Shown here: positions 34,962 to 43,064 of the stretch, in pieces
How the letters are laid out: the number at the start of each line of letters is the position of its first letter
Numbering within the stretch: position 1 is the first letter of the stretch
Assembly (NCBI GenBank): GCA_964584935.1
Contig: CAZPBN010000008.1
Span: 54,019 to 118,018 of the forward strand
Reading direction: 5' to 3'
DNA from: CAZPBN01 sp964584935
GTDB taxonomy: Bacteria > Acidobacteriota > Aminicenantia > Aminicenantales > Aminicenantaceae
Length of the DNA stretch: 64,000 nt
The notes under the pieces: generated by a model
Told to the model about the DNA's origin: nothing
The model's input: only the letters and a program-made list of their open reading frames with translations
Database searches by the model: none
Program-made: the position numbers and the translations under genes

Positions 34962-35714
34962 ATGGTTTCAAAAGACAAATTGGATTCTTTAGTAAAAATC
35001 CTTAAAAACACAAAAAAGGTCGTCATCTCTACTGGAGCAGGAATTTCTGCCGAATCCGGAATACCAACCTTCAGAGGAAAGGATGGCTTATGGAAAAAAT
35101 ACAGAGCCGAAGAGCTTGCCACACCTCAAGCTTTCAGAAATGATCCAAAACTTGTCTGGGAATGGTATGAATGGAGACGAAGCATTATCGGAAAGAAAAA
35201 TCCCAATCCAGGCCATAAAATACTGGCTCAATGGGAGAAAATATTTCCGGAATACACTCTGATAACTCAAAATATTGATGGGCTTCATCAAAAAGCAGGC
35301 TCGACAAAAGTCCTTGAACTCCACGGAAATATCTGGAAAACACGATGCACAAAAACGGAAAAATTATTTGATTGTTTTGATCTCCCTCTTAAGGAAATTC
35401 CCCCAGTTTGTCCTGAATGCGGAGCTATACTTAGACCCCATGTTGTATGGTTCGGGGAATCTCTCCCTCATGAAACGCTCCACCAAGCATTTCAAAAAAG
35501 CTCGGACTGTGAAGTGATATTCGTTGTGGGCACTTCTGCCTTTGTCCAACCGGCTGCATCTCTTCCTTTGTATGCTGCTGAAGGAGGGGCTAAGATCGTG
35601 GAAATCAATATCAATTCCACTCCTCTCACATCTCAGTCAGATTTTTCCTTCTTAGGGAAAGCTGGAGAAATACTCCCCCTCATCAATAATGAACTTGGAT
35701 TGAAACCGTCCTAA
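34962..35714 (+). CDS. NAD-dependent protein deacylase, Sir2 family
   Basis: 250 residues. GAGISAESGIPTFRGKDGLW and TQNIDGLHQKAG bind NAD, and the catalytic His is in LELHGN. Zinc cysteines are visible as TRCTKTEKLFDC and CPECG with a long first pair spacing, and HVVWFGESLP follows. It removes acetyl or other acyl groups from lysines. The start has no ribosome binding site (see the promoter entry). It lies 17 bp before larC on the same strand. Confidence 0.93.
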   Translation: MVSKDKLDSLVKILKNTKKVVISTGAGISAESGIPTFRGKDGLWKKYRAEELATPQAFRNDPKLVWEWYEWRRSIIGKKNPNPGHKILAQWEKIFPEYTLITQNIDGLHQKAGSTKVLELHGNIWKTRCTKTEKLFDCFDLPLKEIPPVCPECGAILRPHVVWFGESLPHETLHQAFQKSSDCEVIFVVGTSAFVQPAASLPLYAAEGGAKIVEININSTPLTSQSDFSFLGKAGEILPLINNELGLKPS

Positions 35715-35731
35715 ATAAGGAAATATGAGGA

Positions 35732-36901
35732 ATGAAATACACTTACTTTGACGCATCCGCAGGAATAAGCGGGGATATGATCCTTGGAGCTCTAATAGAC
35801 CTCGGCGTTCCCTCCTCTATATTTAAAGAAAAAATATCTGAACTGAAACTTCCAATCGATATCGAAATCAAGGAAGTTCAAAAGAAATCTCTCAGGGGAA
35901 TGAAGGTCAATGTCACAGTAAACAAAAAAAATCACGGATCTCGAAAACTATCTGATATTCAAAGTTTTATCGAAAATATTCCTTTTTCCTCATCTGTTAA
36001 AAAGAAATCTTTGGAAATATTCAGCAACCTTTTCAAAGCTGAATCCCGAGTCCACGGCAGTGAATTATCAGAGGCTCATCTTCACGAAGCTGGCGCCGAT
36101 GATGCCCTGGCAGATATCATTGGCTGCTGTTTTCTTATAGATTATCTCAAAATTAGCAAATTATATTCTTCTCCTTTAAATGTGGGACAAGGATGGGTCA
36201 AGGCAGCCCATGGCACACTTCCTGTTCCTCCCCCTGCAGTGGGAGAGCTTCTGAAAAATATTCCTGTTTATTCAGCCTGGGAAAAAGAAGAACTTGTCAC
36301 CCCAACCGGAGCAGCCATTATCTCCACTCTGGTCGAAGAATTCCTTCCTTTTCCCCAACTCATCTATGAAAAAATTGGATATGGGGCAGGAAGCCGGGAC
36401 CTTTCCAACCTCTCAAATATTTTGCGTGTCTTTTATGGACCTTTAAAAAATTTCAAACAAGATAAAAAAATTTATGTCATAGAAACAAATATCGATGATT
36501 CCAATCCTCAGGTTCTGGGAAGTTTCATTGATCAATCTCTCCAGCTGGGTGCCCTGGATGTATCTTATACTCCCGTGGTCATGAAAAAAAACCGGCTTGG
36601 AACTCAATTGACCATAGTGGCAGAGATTGATAAAATAGATTCTTTAATAAATTCTATTTTTAGAGAAACAACCACTATCGGAGTCAGATACTTTCCTGTC
36701 GAACGGAGAACCCTTAAAAGGGAAAGGCAAAAAGTCGAACTCTTTGGAGAAGAAATCACAATAAAAATTTCCTATTTGGAGGGGGAAAAAGCCAGTATTC
36801 AACCTGAATTTTCTGAATGCCTAAAATTGGCAAAAAAGAAAGATTTGCCTGTGAAAGATATTATTCAGATGGCAATACAACAATATCACAAGAATGATTA
36901 A
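35732..36901 (+). CDS. larC: LarC family nickel insertion protein
   Basis: 389 residues in a single frame. YFDASAGISGDMILGALIDLG opens the protein and LHEAGADDALADIIG is conserved. VVMKKNRLGTQLTIVAEI and IGVRYFPVERRTLKRE belong to the C-terminal LarC2 part. The enzyme inserts nickel into the pincer nucleotide (NPN) cofactor. In Lactiplantibacillus the gene needs a programmed frameshift; here both parts are contiguous. larA, larB and larE are not in the window. Confidence 0.9.
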   Translation: MKYTYFDASAGISGDMILGALIDLGVPSSIFKEKISELKLPIDIEIKEVQKKSLRGMKVNVTVNKKNHGSRKLSDIQSFIENIPFSSSVKKKSLEIFSNLFKAESRVHGSELSEAHLHEAGADDALADIIGCCFLIDYLKISKLYSSPLNVGQGWVKAAHGTLPVPPPAVGELLKNIPVYSAWEKEELVTPTGAAIISTLVEEFLPFPQLIYEKIGYGAGSRDLSNLSNILRVFYGPLKNFKQDKKIYVIETNIDDSNPQVLGSFIDQSLQLGALDVSYTPVVMKKNRLGTQLTIVAEIDKIDSLINSIFRETTTIGVRYFPVERRTLKRERQKVELFGEEITIKISYLEGEKASIQPEFSECLKLAKKKDLPVKDIIQMAIQQYHKND

Positions 36902-36937
36902 GGAAGGACAAATTTATTCATATAATAGGAGTATAAA

Positions 36938-37519
36938 GTGGATCACAAGAAAATAGAAAAAGGTGTCCATCTCATACTGGAAGGAATAGAAGAAGATACC
37001 AAACGTCCAGGGATTAAAGATACTCCCCGGAGAGTTGCAAAGATGTTATCTGAAATACTGGGAGGAGCGAAAGAAGATCCTTCCAAACAACTGCGGGTAA
37101 TCGAAGGAGAAAAACATGATGAAATGGTTATTATCCGGAATATACCTTTGTATTCCATGTGTGAACATCATCTTCTTCCCTTCGCCGGAACAGCCCATGT
37201 TGCTTATATTCCAAAGGAAGGAAGAATTGTTGGATTGAGTAAAATCGCCAGAGTGGTGGATATCATGTCCAGAAGGCTTCAAGTTCAGGAAAGACTCACC
37301 AAAGAAATTGCTGACTTGATAAACAACCATCTCAAACCCCTTGGAGTCATGGTTGTTATCGAGGCAGAACATATGTGTATGTCTATGAGAGGAGCAAAGA
37401 AACCTAAATCAATGACCGTGACATCGGCAGTGAGAGGTTCTTTTCGCAAAAACAGCGCTACCAGAGCAGAAGCCATGACCCTGTTCAAAGGAGGAGTGTT
37501 CAGTGACAAAGAAACCTGA
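36938..37519 (+). CDS. folE: GTP cyclohydrolase I
   Basis: 193 residues starting at GTG behind AGGAG. Zinc ligands and active site: SMCEHHLLPFAGTAHVAYIP and CMSMRGAKKPKSMTVTSAVRG. GLSKIARVVDIMSRRLQVQERLT is the conserved helix. It makes dihydroneopterin triphosphate for folate, and in other pathways for queuosine; queA is elsewhere in the window. Its last 17 bp overlap metG. Confidence 0.96.
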   Translation: MDHKKIEKGVHLILEGIEEDTKRPGIKDTPRRVAKMLSEILGGAKEDPSKQLRVIEGEKHDEMVIIRNIPLYSMCEHHLLPFAGTAHVAYIPKEGRIVGLSKIARVVDIMSRRLQVQERLTKEIADLINNHLKPLGVMVVIEAEHMCMSMRGAKKPKSMTVTSAVRGSFRKNSATRAEAMTLFKGGVFSDKET

Positions 37520-39440
37520 CAAAGAAACTTTTTACATCACCACTCCTATTTATTATGTCAACGACATCCCTCACATTGGCCATGCCTACACCACGATCAT
37601 AGCCGATACACTCAGCCGTTACAAAAAACTATCTGGATATGATGTGTTCTTTTTAACTGGAACTGATGAACATGGACAAAAGGTCCAAAAGTCCGCATCT
37701 GAAAAAGGGATGAAACCCATTGAGCTTGCTGATAAAGTGGTAGGACGGTTTAAGAATCTTTGGAAGTCTTTGAATATTTCTTATGACTTTTTCATTCGCA
37801 CAACCGAACCTTTTCATGAAAGAGGAATACAAAAAATCTTTCAAAAACTATATAAAAAGGGTGATATTTATAAAGGAATTTATAAGGGATGGTATTGCAT
37901 TTCAGATGAAAATTTTTTACCAGAAGATGTTCCTCTTGAACAAGATGGCTCTAAAATTTGTCCGGATTGTGGTAAAAAAGCAAACCTTGTTTCAGAGGAA
38001 ACATATTTTTTTAAACTGTCATCTTATCAAGACTGTCTTCTCAAGCACTACACTCAAAACCCGGATTTTGTTCGGCCCAAAAGCCGTATGAATGAAGTGG
38101 TGAGCTTTGTTCAACAAGGTCTTAAAGACTTAAGCATTACCAGGACTTCAGTCCAGTGGGGTGTTGCCATTCCTGATGATCCGGACCACACGATCTATGT
38201 GTGGTTTGATGCCCTTCACAATTATCTAACAGGAATTGGTTTTGACCGGGATATGGAACTTTTCAATAAATTCTGGCCTGCCACAGTTCAACTTATCGGA
38301 AAAGATATCCTTCGGTTCCATGCTGTGTACTGGCTTGCATTCCTTATGGCAGCAGATTTTTCTCTTCCTAAAACTGTGTTCAGTCACGGCTGGTGGTTGA
38401 AAGATGAATCTAAAATGTCCAAATCAAAAGGAAATGTTCTTGATCCTCACTCAATTCTGCAAACCTTTGGTGCTGATCCCTTGCGGTATTTCTTACTCAG
38501 AGAAATTCCTATTGGGTATGATGGGAATTTCTCTCACGAAGGATTTATTCACCGAGTCAATTCCGACCTTGCCAATGACCTCGGGAACTTGGTTCAACGG
38601 ACTCTCACAATGATTTGCAAATATTTCAACGGAACCATATCAGAAATCAATCATGAGCAGGAACAAGATAAAAAGCTTCGCCTCGATTTTGAAAAAACTC
38701 AAACGAATGTCAGGAAATTCTTTGATGATTATTCTATAAATCGTGCTTTGGAGGAAATCTGGAATTACATCAATAAAGTAAACCGGTATATTGCCGAAAA
38801 TGAGCCATGGAAGCTATCCAAGGATAAAACTCAAAGAAAGAGACTGGGAAGAGTTCTTTATCAAACAGCGGCAGCCATCAGGGGCATAACTTATCTCTTG
38901 TATCCTGTGATCCCTGAATCGTCCCAAAAAATCTGGACTTATCTAGGAATCGAAGACCCCTTAGAAAAAACACTTTTTGATGAATTGGATTTCAATGATT
39001 TTAAAACCAGTCAGAAAATTAAAAAATCCGAACCTCTTTTCCCAAGGATACTCCTTGAGGATTTTATAAAGGAAGAGGCTGCCCATCAAACAAAGTCTCA
39101 ACAGGAGGGAAAAATGAACACTGTGACATTTGATGAATTCAAAAAGATGGACTTGAGAGTTGCGGAAATAAAAAAAGCAGAACGAATTGAAGGAACAGAT
39201 AAACTCCTCAAACTCGAAGTGGATATTGGAACAGAAACAAGACAGCTTGTTGCCGGAATAGCGGAAGTCTATGCCCCGGAGGACTTAATAGGAAAGAAAC
39301 TCCCTGTTATTGTCAATCTCCAACCGGCAAAAATACGAGGCATTGAATCAAAAGGTATGATTCTGGCAACCAGTGTCGAAGGAAAACCGTCTATTTCATT
39401 TTTTGATCCAAATATTCCCGCAGGATCTCAAATCACCTAA
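37503..39440 (+). CDS. metG: Methionyl-tRNA synthetase with C-terminal tRNA-binding domain
   Basis: 645 residues from a GTG at 37503 that overlaps folE; the ribosome binding site GGAGGAG is inside folE, so translation is coupled. Class I signatures are YYVNDIPHIGHAYTT and KMSKSKGN. The connective peptide has a single CPDC knuckle. The anticodon domain spans about 390-530. From about 540 an EMAP/Arc1p-like tRNA-binding fold follows (FKKMDLRVAEI...LVAGIAEVY...PAKIRGIESKGMILA), which dimerises the enzyme in many bacteria. Confidence 0.97.
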   Translation: MTKKPDKETFYITTPIYYVNDIPHIGHAYTTIIADTLSRYKKLSGYDVFFLTGTDEHGQKVQKSASEKGMKPIELADKVVGRFKNLWKSLNISYDFFIRTTEPFHERGIQKIFQKLYKKGDIYKGIYKGWYCISDENFLPEDVPLEQDGSKICPDCGKKANLVSEETYFFKLSSYQDCLLKHYTQNPDFVRPKSRMNEVVSFVQQGLKDLSITRTSVQWGVAIPDDPDHTIYVWFDALHNYLTGIGFDRDMELFNKFWPATVQLIGKDILRFHAVYWLAFLMAADFSLPKTVFSHGWWLKDESKMSKSKGNVLDPHSILQTFGADPLRYFLLREIPIGYDGNFSHEGFIHRVNSDLANDLGNLVQRTLTMICKYFNGTISEINHEQEQDKKLRLDFEKTQTNVRKFFDDYSINRALEEIWNYINKVNRYIAENEPWKLSKDKTQRKRLGRVLYQTAAAIRGITYLLYPVIPESSQKIWTYLGIEDPLEKTLFDELDFNDFKTSQKIKKSEPLFPRILLEDFIKEEAAHQTKSQQEGKMNTVTFDEFKKMDLRVAEIKKAERIEGTDKLLKLEVDIGTETRQLVAGIAEVYAPEDLIGKKLPVIVNLQPAKIRGIESKGMILATSVEGKPSISFFDPNIPAGSQIT

Positions 39441-39482
39441 CAGCATCAGTGATTTTAATTCACCAAGAAAGAAGTCAAGAGC

Positions 39483-39635
39483 TTATCTATCTTTCTCTAA
39501 TTTTTCGATTCGTTTCAGTATATCTTCGTATCTTTTCTGCTGTTTTTTCAGTTCCTGGATTTGCTTCTGTTGGCTCATAATTTTTTCCTGCTGCATCTTA
39601 AGCAATAAGCCCTGTTTCTTAATACAAGATCCCAT
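39483..39635 (-). CDS. Small coiled-coil protein, 50 residues
   Basis: It begins MGSCIKKQGLLLKMQQEKI and continues as a Gln/Lys/Glu-rich helix, QQKQIQELKKQQKRYEDILK, ending KRIEKLEKDR. Hydrophobic residues spaced 3-4 apart indicate a coiled coil. The ribosome binding site TAGGTGAT lies at a good distance from the ATG at 39635. Not recognised as any family. The leader upstream is strongly foldable and could cover that site. It could also be a relic of a larger element. Confidence 0.55.
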   Translation of the reverse strand: MGSCIKKQGLLLKMQQEKIMSQQKQIQELKKQQKRYEDILKRIEKLEKDR

Positions 39636-39640
39636 TGAAA

Positions 39641-39758
39641 ATCACCTACACTTCAAAGACAGCTATTGTGTAGGATTGAGCCAAGGACACAAATGTCCAG
39701 CTGAAGGTGGGATAGCTATGAGAGACAATCACCAGCTACATATCATCTCCTGATGATA
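39641..39758 (-). promoter_or_regulatory. Structured leader of the small coiled-coil gene
   Basis: Reading the minus strand: hairpin TATCATC/GATGATA (39741-39758); AGCTAT (39712-39717) can pair with ATAGCT (39661-39666), enclosing the perfect stem GGACA/TGTCC (39685-39698). CCTACAC (39668-39674) can pair with GTGTAGG (39645-39651), which contains part of the ribosome binding site. The last two pairings cross each other, so they exclude one another or form a pseudoknot. No known riboswitch class is matched. Confidence 0.45.
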
Positions 39759-39856
39759 CGCCTTAATGATGATGCAATAGAATAAAACCCGATGGCAGGA
39801 AACTGTATATTTATTATTGACAGTCCGTTCGGGGACCGGGCCCTGCAGAATAGGTT

Positions 39857-39885
39857 TGGATTGCCCGGTCAAGCCGGCCAATGAC
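39857..39885. repeat. Palindromic dispersed repeat, fourth copy
   Basis: GGATTGCCCGGTCAAGCCGG followed by CCAATGACA is the same unit as at 29905-29994, here as one almost perfect palindrome. Confidence 0.75.
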
Positions 39886-39895
39886 ATAGGGAATT

Positions 39896-39967
39896 GTGAG
39901 ATGTAATAAACGTAAGACGTAAGATAAAAAATATATTGTGCAAAAGGTTAGATGTAAGATGTGAGAC
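39896..39967. repeat. Heptad repeat tracts
   Basis: GTGAGAT and GTAATAA at 39896-39909, GTAAGAC and GTAAGAT at 39912-39925, then GTTAGAT, GTAAGAT and GTGAGAC at 39947-39967. Same consensus as the array at 34.8 kb. Confidence 0.7.
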
Positions 39968-39984
39968 GAAAAAATTGTCGTGAT

Positions 39985-40626
39985 TTATTTTATTTGTTTT
40001 TCTATTTCCAAAAAAGGGACCGCTCCTTCCCTCAGGATTTTGGGTCTTCCAGAAGTTAGGTCAACTACCGTCGAAGGTATTCTTCCTTGAGTTTCTCCTC
40101 CATCCACAATTAATGAAACTTTACCTTGAAAGTCTTTCACAACCGCATATGGATTTGATATCTCCGACTTACCTGATATATTGGCACTTGTGGCTGTTAG
40201 AGGAAACCCGGCTTGCTCGACCAGCTCATGAAGCCATGCTCCTTTAGGCAAACGAATTCCTATGGAATCACCACGACCAAGCAATTCCTGAGGCAGATTT
40301 GATGAAGCTTTCAAAACTACGGTCAAAGGTCCGGGCCACAAATTATCCGTGATTTTCCAGAATATATCAGGAATATCAACAGCCAGCTTTTCCACCATAT
40401 TTCTATTTGAAATGATAATGGATATCGGTTTTGCCTGATCCCTTCTTTTTATTTTGTATATTAATCGGAGTGCTTTTCTTGAAAAGCAGTTCGCGCCGAC
40501 TCCGTAAAAAGTATCTGTGGGATAAATGATGATTTCTTCTTTTTGGAGTGCTTTTGCTATTTCTAATATTTTTTCTTTTTCAACAGTTTCTGTATTAATT
40601 TTTATTATTTTTGTCATTACATCCAT
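39985..40626 (-). CDS. L-threonylcarbamoyladenylate synthase (Sua5/YrdC family)
   Basis: 213 residues. IIYPTDTFYGVGANCFS, KRRDQAKPISIII, WPGPLTVVLKAS, IGIRLPKGAWLHELV and PLTATSANISG are the family landmarks in order. It makes the TC-AMP used for t6A37 of ANN-decoding tRNAs. It is the short form without the Sua5 C-terminal domain. The start could be the ATG at 40626 or 40617; neither has a strong ribosome binding site. Confidence 0.92.
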   Translation of the reverse strand: MDVMTKIIKINTETVEKEKILEIAKALQKEEIIIYPTDTFYGVGANCFSRKALRLIYKIKRRDQAKPISIIISNRNMVEKLAVDIPDIFWKITDNLWPGPLTVVLKASSNLPQELLGRGDSIGIRLPKGAWLHELVEQAGFPLTATSANISGKSEISNPYAVVKDFQGKVSLIVDGGETQGRIPSTVVDLTSGRPKILREGAVPFLEIEKQIK

Positions 40627-40876
40627 AATATTACAATTTGAACAATTATAAAATGGAAAAATTTTTTGACGTTTTTAAAATAAAAAAATAGGACAGTTGA
40701 CCTTTTTTTAGAACATGGTTTTTTTATATTTTAAAACACAAAATTCCTTGTTTAGACATTCCATGAAAAATTATAAAAAATAGAAAATTTTTCTCCTATC
40801 CCTCCATAAGAGAGGCTTGAATGACTTGCTGTTTCATCCCTAATATTCAACGAAACTTGCCCAATAATTAATTTAT
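40627..40876. other. AT-rich divergent intergenic region, no gene seen
   Basis: It separates tsaC-type (minus) and beta-barrel (plus) genes. It has several poly-A/T runs, and a TATAAT-like -10 for the minus gene near 40645-40650 with no good -35. An upstream activator site for the sigma-54 promoter would be expected here, but no clear dyad was identified. Confidence 0.4.
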
Positions 40877-40893
40877 TTGGCATACTTTTTGCA
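40877..40893 (+). promoter_or_regulatory. Sigma-54 type (-24/-12) promoter
   Basis: TTGGCATACTTTTTGCA fits the RpoN consensus TTGGCAC-N5-TTGCA with one mismatch and the exact GG-N10-GC spacing. Transcription would start near 40905, leaving a leader of about 30 nt before the ATG at 40935. A TATAAT at 40895-40900 overlaps, but without a proper -35. Confidence 0.6.
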
Positions 40894-40934
40894 GTATAAT
40901 AATCGAAGTGAGATAATTGAAAGGAGAAACGATA

Positions 40935-41687
40935 ATGAAAAAATGGTTCACTATTATCATTATGCTTATCATCCCAAGTCTAGCCTTTTCAGATACTTTT
41001 ACACTTAGAATAGGCTACTTTATTCCTTTTGCCAAAAGTGACTTATGGGATATAGAATTTGAAAATATGGATTTCAGTAAAAACAACTTTCAAAGAATTA
41101 ATCTTGGTTTTTCCTACGAAGGATTTATTACAAATGAAATTAGTCTGGAAGCAGGAATGGATAACTACAACAGACTTAAATGGGGAATGTACAATGAATA
41201 CGTTGGCGTCTATACACTAAATGGAGAATTTGCCTTTCCTAACAATTATATAAAGGATTTTTCCATCTCCCATAGCTTCAATGTCTCAATGATGCCATTT
41301 TTTCTTTCTATGAAAATCACTCCTTTAGGAAGAAGATCAAGAGTTATTCCCTATATAGGAGGGGGAGTCAATGTATACCTCTGGAGTGTTCGCATTTACG
41401 GAGATATGATCGACTTCAGCGACACTTGGTATTATTATGATGAAGACATTCAAGCTGACATTGAAGTTTATCCCATTTATGAAGTCAACGCTCAAGAAAA
41501 TGATAATTGGGCAATCGGATATCATGCTTTTTTAGGATTCATGATGCCACTGGCAAACAGGATCACTTTTGATTTTGAATTTCGGTATAACTCCGGAAAA
41601 GGTGAATTCAAAGACGCTTACCTAGGTTTTCAACCATTTGACCTCGGAGGATACCAAATTTCTGTATCACTCAATTATTGGTTTTAG
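40935..41687 (+). CDS. Outer-membrane beta-barrel protein
   Basis: 250 residues from the ATG at 40935 with AAGGAG. Signal peptide about 1-20 (cleavage after LAFS). Alternating aromatic strands such as LRIGYFIPF, VIPYIGGGVNVYLW and ITFDFEFRYNSGKGEF lead to a C-terminal SVSLNYWF, a final Phe as in BAM substrates. Probably an 8- or 10-strand barrel of unknown role. The sigma-54-like promoter implies environmental control. Its stop codon abuts that of the nitroreductase gene within the palindrome TTTTAGCTAAAA. Confidence 0.75.
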   Translation: MKKWFTIIIMLIIPSLAFSDTFTLRIGYFIPFAKSDLWDIEFENMDFSKNNFQRINLGFSYEGFITNEISLEAGMDNYNRLKWGMYNEYVGVYTLNGEFAFPNNYIKDFSISHSFNVSMMPFFLSMKITPLGRRSRVIPYIGGGVNVYLWSVRIYGDMIDFSDTWYYYDEDIQADIEVYPIYEVNAQENDNWAIGYHAFLGFMMPLANRITFDFEFRYNSGKGEFKDAYLGFQPFDLGGYQISVSLNYWF

Positions 41688-42203
41688 CTAAAATTTATCA
41701 TAAGAAATAATTTCTTCCAACGGCTTCCTTCCACGAAAGCGGGATTCCTTCGCCGGGTATCCAACAGGTGTTAATGCCAAAACTTTAACATCCCTTGGGA
41801 TTTCCAAAATCGATTTAACTTCATCCTCTTTAAACGCACCTATCCAGCATGTGCCTAAACCCTCTTCCCATGCCTGTAATATCATGTGTTCCAGGGCGAT
41901 AGCCACATCAATAGGCCATGATTTCATATAACGTCCCATATGAGCATAGCTTTCCTCAGGAAATCCACATGCGGCAATAACAATTGGAGCCTGTGCGATA
42001 AAAGACTGACCGGCACAAGCAGAAACCAGTTTCTCTTTGATGATTTTATCTTTAACAACAATAAACTTCCAGGGCTGAAAATTCTTTCCAGAGGGAGCAA
42101 GTCTCCCCGCCTCAAGAATCCTAAAAAGGGTTTCTTCAGGAATTGAATCAACTTTATATTTTCTAATACTTTTTCTCTCTCTGATTACCTTCAAAATGCT
42201 CAT
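41688..42203 (-). CDS. Nitroreductase family flavoprotein
   Basis: 171 residues from the ATG at 42203 behind GGGAGGT. RERKSIRKYKVDSIPEETL, GRLAPSGKNFQPWKFIVV and EEGLGTCWIGAF are typical of the short NfnB/FMN reductase-like group. It binds FMN and reduces nitro-, quinone- or similar substrates with NAD(P)H; the true substrate is unknown. It follows the GT2 gene by 16 bp. Confidence 0.88.
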   Translation of the reverse strand: MSILKVIRERKSIRKYKVDSIPEETLFRILEAGRLAPSGKNFQPWKFIVVKDKIIKEKLVSACAGQSFIAQAPIVIAACGFPEESYAHMGRYMKSWPIDVAIALEHMILQAWEEGLGTCWIGAFKEDEVKSILEIPRDVKVLALTPVGYPAKESRFRGRKPLEEIISYDKF

Positions 42204-42219
42204 TATACCTCCCATATTA

Positions 42220-43050
42220 TTAATGATATTTATTTATCAAATCCAAATATTTTTCAGCTTCATCCAACTTATTTCTTTTTCTGAATCCGTTTTTAAGAAT
42301 CTCACATTTTCTTTTCAACTCATTTCTAACAAGAACCTTTTGCTCTGGATTCAGATTGGAACAAAGCGCCTTCTCTAATGCCTTGACTCTAAACCTGTCC
42401 ATCCCCCAAAATTTCCGGGATAGCTGATCAGAATGCCCTCCTCTCTTAACGATTAACTTTTTCGGTATCAAATGAATAGGATACTTGCTTGCCAAACGAA
42501 TACCAAAATCATAATCTTCACAAGCAGGAAGCTGTTCATCAAATACGCCGATATCATCAAATATTTTCCTTTTAAATAAAGCCGATGACAGACTCAGGAG
42601 ACACAAAGGCAAAACCTTATCAAAAATCCATCCAGAATATTTCCTGTGCTTCTTTTTAGGATTGACAACCACACCCTCCCTTATCCATATTTCTTCTGTA
42701 TAACAAACAGAAACTTTGGAGAAAGCATCCATAAAATTCATCTGATTTTTTATTTTATCTTTTTTCCAAAGGTCATCTGAATCCAGAAAGGCAATATAAT
42801 CCCCCTTAGCTAAGCAAAGTCCTTTATTTCGGGCTGCACTGACACCTTTATGGTCTTGAACATAATATTTAACCTTATTTCCGAAAAATTCAATCACTTT
42901 TTTTGTTTCATCTGTAGACCCATCATCAATAATCAACAACTCAAATCTGTTGCCATTGTGGGCTTGAAAATAACTCTGTTCTAACACAGATGAAATCGCT
43001 TCCTTTACAAAATCGGCGCGGTTATAGGTTGGTATAATAACACTAATCAT
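42220..43050 (-). CDS. Family 2 glycosyltransferase
   Basis: 276 residues. The GT-A fold is shown by MISVIIPTYNRADFVKEAISSVLEQSY, LLIIDDGSTD, GVSAARNKGLCLAKGDYIAFLDSDDLW (DxD metal motif) and a later PACEDYDFGIRL acidic catalytic motif. No membrane helices. The acceptor and sugar are not readable. It lies between a LEA14-like gene and the nitroreductase gene in a tight minus-strand run. Confidence 0.9.
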   Translation of the reverse strand: MISVIIPTYNRADFVKEAISSVLEQSYFQAHNGNRFELLIIDDGSTDETKKVIEFFGNKVKYYVQDHKGVSAARNKGLCLAKGDYIAFLDSDDLWKKDKIKNQMNFMDAFSKVSVCYTEEIWIREGVVVNPKKKHRKYSGWIFDKVLPLCLLSLSSALFKRKIFDDIGVFDEQLPACEDYDFGIRLASKYPIHLIPKKLIVKRGGHSDQLSRKFWGMDRFRVKALEKALCSNLNPEQKVLVRNELKRKCEILKNGFRKRNKLDEAEKYLDLINKYH

Positions 43051-43064
43051 AGATAATATATTGT

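Noticed and set aside
35732..36901. Expected programmed frameshift in larC
   Set aside because: The frame is continuous from start to stop, so none is needed.
39373..39753. 126-codon plus-strand frame over the metG end and the following gap
   Set aside because: It is antisense to the small coiled-coil frame and begins inside metG; Phe/Ser-rich composition is typical of antisense translation.
39750..39800. CTGATGA followed by a distant GAAA, suggesting a hammerhead ribozyme
   Set aside because: The intervening sequence does not form the required stem II and no stem I/III partners are found.
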